12,267 nt of DNA from positions 1 to 12,267 of the forward strand of contig JAJYJL010000098.1 of NCBI GenBank assembly GCA_021789565.1, in the 5' to 3' direction. This DNA is from Acidobacteriota bacterium. Its GTDB lineage: Bacteria; Acidobacteriota; Terriglobia; UBA7540. Numbering within the stretch: the first letter of the stretch is position 1; every line of letters starts with the position of its first letter. The notes below the pieces were generated by a model. That model was given only the letters and a program-made list of their open reading frames with translations. It had not been told where the DNA came from and did no database searches. The translations under genes and the position numbers were made by a program. This document shows, in pieces, positions 1 to 6,571 of this stretch.

Positions 1-789
1 CGCGCAGATCCCACCCGCGGACAACAGGACCAGGGCGTCAATCAAAGCGGCATAAAAGCGCATCTTCATCTGGGCGATGGAAACGGAGGCGGGTCCGTCT
101 TCGTCGGGAACTGGCAGCGAACTCTTGGAAGGTCCCAGTTCAATTTCAAGCGGCCCCGTATCGGTACCGGGATTTGGCTGAGGCGGTGGTGGTGGCGGGA
201 CCTCCACTGCTTCTTCGCCTTCCAGAAAGGCGGATTCAAAGCTGCCCATACCAAACGACGGAGGGGCAGGGCGGAATTCAGGCCTGAGCTTTGGGTGGCT
301 TGCCGAACTATCCGCGGACGGGAACTCGATCAAATGAGGCCGGGGATCTTCCGGTTTGGGCGGGGAGGGTCCGAAATCCAGGTTCAGCGCGTTGTGGCCG
401 CGCTCCGACTCCTTGTTCAGGCGCGCACGGCGCTGGCGATATTCCTGCACGCGGTCGGCGAGCTCCTCCTGCCAGGGAGAAAGACCCGGGCGAGGCGCGG
501 GCCTTGGGGATGGGATCTCTGCTTCAGGTTGAACAGGGTCTGGGAGGGTGACCTGAGGTTCCAGTTCCACGTCCAGGCTGCCGGATTCCTCTTCGCTCAG
601 CTCTGTCTTGTCCAGTGGCGATTCTGGTTCCGGCTCCGGCTCGACCGGGGCTTCTGATTCCGGACCGAGACGGTGAAAAAGCGGCGGAATTCCCTCAACC
701 GGACCATTCACCTGAGTGAAGTGATGGCCACACTTCTTGCACTCCTCTTTTCCCGGAAAGCTGATAAAACCACACTTAGGACATTTCAC
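1..789 (-). CDS. Zinc-ribbon/RDD-family membrane protein, 3' part missing
   Basis: This frame is open from a GTG at 789-787 to the left edge, giving 263 visible residues. The N-terminus is a zinc ribbon with C3-x2-C6 and C17-x2-C20 (KCPKCG ... CKKCG). Residues about 45-240 form a low-complexity, acidic and proline-rich linker, including an EPEPEPE run and six consecutive prolines. At about residue 240 the sequence becomes MKMRFYAALIDALVLL, which is how the first membrane helix of an RDD domain begins (R near the start, then the Asp in the helix); the rest lies outside the window. The GTG start is chosen because it directly precedes the first zinc-ribbon Cys pair and has a purine-rich AAAGGGGGGG about 11 bases upstream. 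It is transcribed divergently from lptD. RDD proteins are integral membrane proteins of mostly unknown or transporter-like function; the substrate cannot be told here. Confidence 0.82.
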   Translation of the reverse strand, partial: MKCPKCGFISFPGKEECKKCGHHFTQVNGPVEGIPPLFHRLGPESEAPVEPEPEPESPLDKTELSEEESGSLDVELEPQVTLPDPVQPEAEIPSPRPAPRPGLSPWQEELADRVQEYRQRRARLNKESERGHNALNLDFGPSPPKPEDPRPHLIEFPSADSSASHPKLRPEFRPAPPSFGMGSFESAFLEGEEAVEVPPPPPPQPNPGTDTGPLEIELGPSKSSLPVPDEDGPASVSIAQMKMRFYAALIDALVLLSAGGICA

Positions 790-901
790 TGCGACCGGAA
801 CCCCCCCTTTGAGCCTCCCAGCAAAGTTCCCGAAACATCTTAACAAATTCATGCGCGTCAAGAAAGGATTTGCGGGTAGAATACAACTTTTGACAAATGT
901 G
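790..901. promoter_or_regulatory. Divergent intergenic region with a possible lptD -10 box
   Basis: These 112 bp separate the start of the zinc-ribbon/RDD gene (minus) from lptD (plus), so both promoters should lie here. On the plus strand TAGAAT at 877-882 resembles a -10 box and would give a 5' leader of roughly a dozen bases before the lptD ATG at 902. No convincing -35 is seen 16-18 bp upstream of it. On the minus strand TTGACG (revcomp of 855-860) could be a -35, but no good -10 follows at the right spacing. The region is more AT-rich than the flanking genes. The promoter assignment is an inference from consensus only. Confidence 0.3.
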
Positions 902-3244
902 ATGGGCCTCATTAACTACTTTTCCGACCGGCACAGAACTTCCCGATTCTGGCTGGCAACGCCGTTTGTCTTACTGCTGTTGTCCCTTTCCTTTGAAGGG
1001 TTTGGACAATCGCTGCCCGCTCCTCCCGGCCTTATGGACAAGGCTTCTACGGCGACCGTCAGTTCGGTAACCCAGGAAATGAAGGGGGATGTCTACACCC
1101 TGCGTGGGAATGTCGTTTTGACTTACAAAGAAATGCAGCTTACGGCCGACCAGGCTTCTTATAATCAGTCGACCGGCGAAGTAGTTGCCAAGGGCCACGT
1201 CACTTTTAACGACCCTATGGCCCACCTTGATGCCGATGAGCTCCACTACAACGTGGCCACCGGAAAGGGCTGGTTCCTCAATGGCAAGGGGTACGTGCAT
1301 CCGCATATGAAACACCGCCTGGGGGTTATGGAGACCGAAAGCCCTTTTTACGTACAGGCTAAAATCCTTGAAAGGCTGAACGAGCTTTCTTACAAGATCA
1401 CCGACGGCCGCGTGACCACCTGCCCGTGCGAAAACACCGGCTGGTCCATCAGCACCGCCAGCGCCAGGGTGAAAGTCGGAGACAAGGTGATTGCCCGCAA
1501 CAATCTGTTTCGCTTTTTTCGCGTGCCCGTCCTTTACGCTCCGGTGCTGGTGGACTCCATTGCGCCCCGGCCCCGGCAGAGCGGCTTCCTGCTGCCGAAC
1601 GTCGGCAATTCCTCGCAGAAGGGATTTACTTTCGGCGAGGGCTTTTATTGGGCCATGAACCGCAGCGCGGACCTGACGCTGGGCGTGGTCGATTACAGCA
1701 ACCGTGGCCTGGGGGGGAGCGGCGAGTTCCGGGCGCGCCCCACCGCCGACAGCAGCTTTGATGTCAGCGCGTTTGGCGTTCATGATAAGGGACCCCCAAG
1801 TTCTCCGGACCTGGCGGCGCCGGGCGAGAGTTTGAAGGCGACGGGTGAGATCGACAATTTTATCGGGGGTTTTCGGGGTGTCGTCGATGTGAATTACTCC
1901 AGTTCGCTTGCCTTCCAGCAGGCGTTTGCCAGCAACTTTGCGCAGGCCGTCAATTCAGAGGTGCGGCAGACGGGCTTCCTGACAAAGAACTTTGACGCCT
2001 ACAGCGTCAATTTCTACGTTTCGCGCTATCAGAACTTCCTCTCGACGACAGGCGGCGCAGCAAATTCTGTAACCATCCGGCAGACGCCCAGCTTTTCTTT
2101 ATTGGGCATGGACAAGCAGGTGGGCCGCACGCCTCTGTTTTTTTCCTTCGATACCTCTGCTGGAGCGGTATCCCGTTCAGAGCCTGATTTTTCGACTCCC
2201 AATTTTTCCGAGCGCTTCAATTTTCATCCCGAGCTGACTTTGCGGATGAAACCTTTTCTGCACTTTCACGTGACCCCGTCGGGAGGCGTGTGGGTGACGC
2301 GATACGGCACCAGCCTCCGGACGGACCGCAGCGCTGTGGACCGCTTTATGGGCGACTTCTCCCTGGACATCCGGCCGCCCTCATTTGAAAAGGTTTTTGC
2401 CCGCCCGGTCCACGGTTACCTGCTGAAGCATGTGATTGAGCCGGACATTCAGTATCGCCTGGTCCGGGCCGCCGACCCGCAGGATATTATGGACGTGGTG
2501 CGTTTTGACAATCTCGATACGATGGCCGAAACAAATGAAATCGAGTATTCGCTGACCAACACCATCCTGGTGCGCAAAGATGTGCCCAGTGGCCAGCCGA
2601 TTCCCCAGGCCCGCGAACTGCTTTCCCTGCGGCTTTCCCAGATCTATTATTTTGATCCCACTTTCGGCGGGGCGCTCCAGCCGGGCACGGACGTTGTCTG
2701 GCAGCCGACCACGGCGCTGACGGGTTTTGCTTTTGCCCGGGGCCGGAACCTTTCACCGCTGGTTTCCGTGCTGAAGCTGGCGCCGTCTTCGCACTACGAC
2801 ACCGAGTTCCGGGCGGACTTCAGCCCCAATGGCGGAGGCGTGCTGAACGCCGGCATCACCTCCAACGTACACCGGGGGCTGGTGGGCCTGTCGATGACGG
2901 ATTTTTTCATCAGCCGCACAGCGGAGCAGTTGACGCCGGTGCTTCCGACCACCCCGCTTTCCCAGATTCCATCGGCCAACCTGCTTCGCCTGGTTGGAAC
3001 CTATGGAAACATGGACCATAATGGTTTGAGCGGCGCCTTTGGCATCGACTATAACTTTGTGCAGCGCATCGCCCAGGGGGTTGTTGGGCAGCTCGGGTAC
3101 CGTTTTTCATGCTTCGCCGTCAACATGGAATACCGAAGGTTTTCACTGGGTCCAATCCGCCAGGAAAATGAGTTTCGCTTAGCTGTCTCGCTGGCGAATG
3201 TCGGTAGCTTTGGAAACCTTCGGCAGAACGAACGCTTGTTTTAA
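902..3244 (+). CDS. lptD: LPS-assembly outer-membrane protein LptD
   Basis: LptD is the outer-membrane beta-barrel that, with lipoprotein LptE, inserts lipopolysaccharide into the outer leaflet at the end of the Lpt bridge. The 780-residue product has a signal peptide (hydrophobic LATPFVLLLLSLSFEGFG, likely cut after G35). An OstA/LptA-like beta-jellyroll follows at about residues 55-170 (VYTLRGNVVLTYKEMQLTAD, then repeated hairpins with GHVTF). A barrel domain rich in alternating aromatic strands then runs to the C-terminus. The segment TTCPCENTGW (C174, C176) at the end of the jellyroll and LGYRFSCFAVNMEYRR (C737) near the C-terminus match LptD landmarks. ATG 902 is chosen because it leaves a clean signal peptide. 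The frame stays open to a TTG at 737 and an ATG at 851, but those would add a non-signal-like extension overlapping the divergent gene. No strong Shine-Dalgarno precedes 902. It is first of five closely spaced plus-strand genes. Confidence 0.93.
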   Translation: MGLINYFSDRHRTSRFWLATPFVLLLLSLSFEGFGQSLPAPPGLMDKASTATVSSVTQEMKGDVYTLRGNVVLTYKEMQLTADQASYNQSTGEVVAKGHVTFNDPMAHLDADELHYNVATGKGWFLNGKGYVHPHMKHRLGVMETESPFYVQAKILERLNELSYKITDGRVTTCPCENTGWSISTASARVKVGDKVIARNNLFRFFRVPVLYAPVLVDSIAPRPRQSGFLLPNVGNSSQKGFTFGEGFYWAMNRSADLTLGVVDYSNRGLGGSGEFRARPTADSSFDVSAFGVHDKGPPSSPDLAAPGESLKATGEIDNFIGGFRGVVDVNYSSSLAFQQAFASNFAQAVNSEVRQTGFLTKNFDAYSVNFYVSRYQNFLSTTGGAANSVTIRQTPSFSLLGMDKQVGRTPLFFSFDTSAGAVSRSEPDFSTPNFSERFNFHPELTLRMKPFLHFHVTPSGGVWVTRYGTSLRTDRSAVDRFMGDFSLDIRPPSFEKVFARPVHGYLLKHVIEPDIQYRLVRAADPQDIMDVVRFDNLDTMAETNEIEYSLTNTILVRKDVPSGQPIPQARELLSLRLSQIYYFDPTFGGALQPGTDVVWQPTTALTGFAFARGRNLSPLVSVLKLAPSSHYDTEFRADFSPNGGGVLNAGITSNVHRGLVGLSMTDFFISRTAEQLTPVLPTTPLSQIPSANLLRLVGTYGNMDHNGLSGAFGIDYNFVQRIAQGVVGQLGYRFSCFAVNMEYRRFSLGPIRQENEFRLAVSLANVGSFGNLRQNERLF

Positions 3245-3336
3245 GCCTTTCAGGCCGTGACGTGGCAGGCGGCAGAAATCAAACGGACTCAGCCGCGGCC
3301 CGGGCTGAATCGACTTGACCCATAAGGAAAACGACC

Positions 3337-4311
3337 ATGGCATTCCCAGTTCATCGCCCCCGCCGGCTGCGCCGGACAGCACCCATTCGCGAACTGGTGC
3401 GGGAGACCCGGCTATCGCCGCGCTCGCTGATTTATCCTCTTTTTGTCTGCCCGGGTTCAAAGGTCAAGGAAGAGATCAACTCCATGCCGGGAAACTATCG
3501 CTGGTCGGTGGACCTGCTGGTGGAAGAGTGCAAGGCGGTCCAGGACCTCGGAATCCCCGCGGTGATTCTTTTTGGGATTCCCGAGAGCAAGGATGAGGTG
3601 GGTTCGGGCGCTTATGATGCGAACGGGATTGTGCAGCGCGCCGTTCGCGCTGTCAAGAAAAGCCTGCCGGATTTGACGGTGATTTGCGACACCTGCCTGG
3701 ATGAGTACACCAGCCATGGCCATTGCGGCCTGGTCAGGGACGGTGATGTGGAGAACGACCCGACGCTGGAACTGCTGGCAGAAACCGCTTTGACACAGGT
3801 GCAGGCGGGGGCCGATATGGTGGCGCCATCGGACATGATGGATGGCCGCGTAGGGCGCATTCGGGACGAACTGGACGCCCACGGCTTCAGCGCCATTCCC
3901 ATCATGGCTTATTCCGCCAAGTATGCCTCCGCGTTTTACGGCCCGTTCCGCGAGGCGGCGGATTCGTTTCCCAGGTTCGGTGACCGTTGTTCCTACCAAA
4001 TGGACCCGGCCAATCAGCGCGAAGCCATGCGCGAAATTGCGCTCGACATTGAAGAGGGCGCGGACATCATCATGGTGAAGCCCGCGCTGGCCTATCTCGA
4101 CATTATTGCGCTGGCCCGGCAGGCCTTTGATGTTCCCTTTGCCGCCTACCAGGTGAGCGGTGAGTTTTCCATGATTGAGGCCGCCTCCCGCGCCGGATGG
4201 ATTGACCGCAAACGCACGGCCCTGGAGACGCTGCTGTCGATTCACAGGGCCGGCGCCGACATGATTCTCACTTACTTTGCCAAGGACGCCGCCGGATGGC
4301 TCGAATGCTGA
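3337..4311 (+). CDS. hemB: Delta-aminolevulinic acid dehydratase (porphobilinogen synthase)
   Basis: HemB condenses two 5-aminolevulinate molecules to porphobilinogen in the cytoplasm, an early common step of heme and other tetrapyrrole synthesis. The 324-residue length is normal for the family. The two active-site lysines are K195 in [15 protein letters not shown] and K248 in [12 protein letters not shown]. The metal-binding loop is [15 protein letters not shown] at residues 117-131: C120 and C130 of the usual zinc Cys triad are kept, but the middle position (residue 122) is Asp instead of Cys, with an additional Cys at 117. Serine-rich substrate-binding YQVSGEF is present at about residue 270. 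An AAGGAAA Shine-Dalgarno sits at 3324-3330 before the ATG. It lies 92 bp after lptD and 46 bp before dacB. Confidence 0.97.
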   Translation: MAFPVHRPRRLRRTAPIRELVRETRLSPRSLIYPLFVCPGSKVKEEINSMPGNYRWSVDLLVEECKAVQDLGIPAVILFGIPESKDEVGSGAYDANGIVQRAVRAVKKSLPDLTVICDTCLDEYTSHGHCGLVRDGDVENDPTLELLAETALTQVQAGADMVAPSDMMDGRVGRIRDELDAHGFSAIPIMAYSAKYASAFYGPFREAADSFPRFGDRCSYQMDPANQREAMREIALDIEEGADIIMVKPALAYLDIIALARQAFDVPFAAYQVSGEFSMIEAASRAGWIDRKRTALETLLSIHRAGADMILTYFAKDAAGWLEC

Positions 4312-4357
4312 CTCCGCATTGCCTCCGGCATCGTCTGGTTTTCAAGGACGGACTCTG

Positions 4358-5953
4358 ATGGCGGCAGCGCGCCCCCGGCCGGTTGTGCGTTCGTCGTCTG
4401 CCTTGCATCGTAGCTCCGCGTGGAGCTTGCCTGGGGCGGTTGCCTTTGGCCTTCTCGCTGTCTGCGGGCTGCTGTTTCCACCTGCCGCCCAGGCTGCCGG
4501 CCGGCACAGTTCCCTCGCGCGGGCGATCGACGCCATCCTTCAGGCTTCGCCCGCCGGCCGCGGCTTCTGGGGGATTGAGGTTGTGCGGCTCTCCGACGGC
4601 GAAATCCTCTACGCCCGAAACACGCAGCACCTTTTCCTGCCGGCTTCCAACATGAAGATGTTCACCACCTCGGCGGCGCTCAGCACGCTGGGGCCGGACT
4701 TCGTGTTTCGCACCACGGTCGAGAGTGCGGCTGCGCCGGACCCCGCCGGCCGCGTGCCGGACCTCGTCCTGGTTGGCCGGGGCGATCCCAATCTGGGCAG
4801 CCGCGTTTTGCCCTATCAGCACAACTCGAAGCCCCGTTTTCCTGCCGACCTGGATTTTGAAAACCTTGCTGACCAGATTGCCGCCAAAGGCGTGCGCGAA
4901 GTTACGGGCAATCTTTATGCCGACGACACTTATTATCTCCACCAGCCTTACGGGACCGACTGGGCGGTGGATGACATCTACTGGGATTACGGCGCGCCGA
5001 TTACCGCCCTGGCCTTCAATGACAATTCTCTGCAGCTTGAAATCCGGCCCGCGGCATTTGCCGGCCCCCGGGCGCAGATTCTGCTTCAACCGGGGGAGGG
5101 CTACTACAAGATTGTTGACGGCGTAACCACGACCGCCCCGGGGACCCCGGCCAAGGTTGAGATCAATCGGTTTCCGGGCTCCATGGAACTCGACGTCTGG
5201 GGTCACATCCCGCTCGATTCCAAGGGCGTGGACGAAGGGATCTCCATTGAGGACCCGCCCCTTTTTATCGGCGATATGTTTCGCAAGCTGCTGGAGCAGC
5301 GCGGGGTGAAGGTGGATGGGAAAGTTGTTGTCCGCGAAGTTTCTCCCGCGCAGGCCGCCAGCCAGGCCCTGCCGCCGCAAACGGCGAAGCGGATTGTCCT
5401 GGCTGAACACGACTCTCTGCCGCTCAGCCAGGACGTCAAGGTTACGCTGAAGGTCAGCCAGAACCTGCATGCTGAAATGCTGCTGCGCACCATGTCCCGC
5501 GTTCTGGACAATAAAGGGAGTTTGGAAGACGGACTGGACATTCTGCACACCTTCACCCGGAAAATCGGAATTGCGCCCGTAGAAGCGCAGTTTGCCGGTG
5601 GGTCGGGCCTGTCACGCGAAACCCTGGTGACGCCCGACGCGGTGATGAAGCTGCTGCAATTCAATGCGCGCCAGACATATTTTAAGTGGTTTTATGATGC
5701 GCTGCCGGTGGCGGGCGTGGATGGCACGCTGGCCGACCGGTTTCATAACACTCCTTTGCAGGGCCGCATCCATGCCAAGACGGGATCGTTGGAACACGTG
5801 AATGCGCTGTCGGGATATATGAATCTGCCGGGACGGCGCCGCCTGGCGTTTGTGATCATCGGCAACCAGTATCCGCTCCAGGGGTCGCAGGCAACGAAAG
5901 TGATTGACCAGATCGCTCTCCAGACCTACCTGCATCTTGCGCACAGCCGATAG
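4358..5953 (+). CDS. dacB: D-alanyl-D-alanine carboxypeptidase/endopeptidase (PBP4, peptidase S13)
   Basis: This is a periplasmic class-C low-molecular-weight penicillin-binding protein that trims terminal D-Ala from peptidoglycan stem peptides and/or cuts cross-links. The 531-residue product starts with an Arg-rich n-region, a hydrophobic stretch (GAVAFGLLAVCGLLF) and a probable AQA-A cleavage site near residue 46. The three serine-DD-peptidase motifs are present in order: SxxK as S97-N-M-K100, SxN as S367-Q-N369, and KTG at 474-476. The long insert between the first two motifs is the hallmark of the S13/PBP4 family. ATG 4358 is chosen for the signal peptide and an AAGGA at 4343-4347. An in-frame TTG at 4277 would overlap the end of hemB and add a non-signal extension. 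It lies between hemB and the LOG gene on the same strand. Confidence 0.93.
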   Translation: MAAARPRPVVRSSSALHRSSAWSLPGAVAFGLLAVCGLLFPPAAQAAGRHSSLARAIDAILQASPAGRGFWGIEVVRLSDGEILYARNTQHLFLPASNMKMFTTSAALSTLGPDFVFRTTVESAAAPDPAGRVPDLVLVGRGDPNLGSRVLPYQHNSKPRFPADLDFENLADQIAAKGVREVTGNLYADDTYYLHQPYGTDWAVDDIYWDYGAPITALAFNDNSLQLEIRPAAFAGPRAQILLQPGEGYYKIVDGVTTTAPGTPAKVEINRFPGSMELDVWGHIPLDSKGVDEGISIEDPPLFIGDMFRKLLEQRGVKVDGKVVVREVSPAQAASQALPPQTAKRIVLAEHDSLPLSQDVKVTLKVSQNLHAEMLLRTMSRVLDNKGSLEDGLDILHTFTRKIGIAPVEAQFAGGSGLSRETLVTPDAVMKLLQFNARQTYFKWFYDALPVAGVDGTLADRFHNTPLQGRIHAKTGSLEHVNALSGYMNLPGRRRLAFVIIGNQYPLQGSQATKVIDQIALQTYLHLAHSR

Positions 5954-5973
5954 CCCTTCAGGATTGTACTTTG

Positions 5974-6546
5974 ATGAAGACCGTTACCATCTTCGGCAGT
6001 TCGATCCCGGGCGAAAGCACGGAAGTTTACCAGGAAGCGCAGCAACTCGGCCGGCGGCTGGCGGACGCAGGCTTTGCGGTTTGCAACGGCGGCTACGGAG
6101 GTTTGATGGAAGCCTCGGCCCGCGGAGCCAGGGAATCCGGCGGCCACACCATCGGCGTCACCTGCAATGTCTGGACCTCCACGCCCAACCGCTGGATTGC
6201 GGAGGAGGTTCGCACCGCGACCTTCATGGAACGCCTGCTGACTCTGATCGAGCGGGGCGATTCCTATATTGTGCTGCCCGGCGGCACCGGAACGCTGGCG
6301 GAGCTGGCGCTGGTGTGGGAGATGATGAACAAATCGTCTCTGTCACAATCCGTGGGCGGGCGCAAGCCGCTGCTGGTGATGGCACCCTACTGGCAGCCGG
6401 TGATCGAGTGCCTGGAGCAGGAAGTGACACTCGCTCTCGGTTCCAACAAAACCAGAATGCCTGCCATGGATATCGTGACCCTGGTCCATACGGTGGATGA
6501 GGCTGCCGCGCATGTGATAAAAGAGATGCAGGCCGGCTCTCGCTAA
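5974..6546 (+). CDS. LOG-family nucleotide 5'-monophosphate phosphoribohydrolase
   Basis: LOG-family proteins (often mislabelled 'lysine decarboxylase', TIGR00730-type) cleave the N-glycosidic bond of nucleoside or cytokinin 5'-monophosphates, releasing base and ribose 5-phosphate. The 190-residue product has a Rossmann-like start (MKTVTIFGSS), the glycine motif G39-GYGGLMEA and the catalytic-signature PGGxGTxxE at residues 102-110 (PGGTGTLAE). These are the diagnostic motifs of the family. ATG 5974 is preceded by AGGA at 5960-5963; a TTG three bases upstream is in frame but less likely. The gene starts 20 bp after dacB and ends 25 bp before mutS2. Whether the physiological substrate is AMP-like nucleotides or a cytokinin-type modified nucleotide cannot be told from sequence. 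Confidence 0.9.
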   Translation: MKTVTIFGSSIPGESTEVYQEAQQLGRRLADAGFAVCNGGYGGLMEASARGARESGGHTIGVTCNVWTSTPNRWIAEEVRTATFMERLLTLIERGDSYIVLPGGTGTLAELALVWEMMNKSSLSQSVGGRKPLLVMAPYWQPVIECLEQEVTLALGSNKTRMPAMDIVTLVHTVDEAAAHVIKEMQAGSR

Positions 6547-6571
6547 TGAGGGCCGTTTGCAGCCTCGCGCC

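Noticed and set aside
890..895. TTGACA hexamer just upstream of lptD as a -35 box
   Set aside because: The matching -10 would lie inside the signal-peptide coding region and no good hexamer is there.
737..901. Upstream extension of lptD to a TTG at 737 or ATG at 851
   Set aside because: The extra residues bury the signal peptide, and the TTG version overlaps the divergent zinc-ribbon gene.
3289..3308. TCAGCC/GGCTGA inverted repeat between lptD and hemB as a terminator
   Set aside because: Only six pairs with an eight-base loop and no T-run.
4268..5548. 426-codon open frame on the minus strand opposite dacB
   Set aside because: It is a shadow of GC-rich coding DNA: no recognisable domain, Arg/Gly/Pro-rich composition, and an authentic gene on the other strand.
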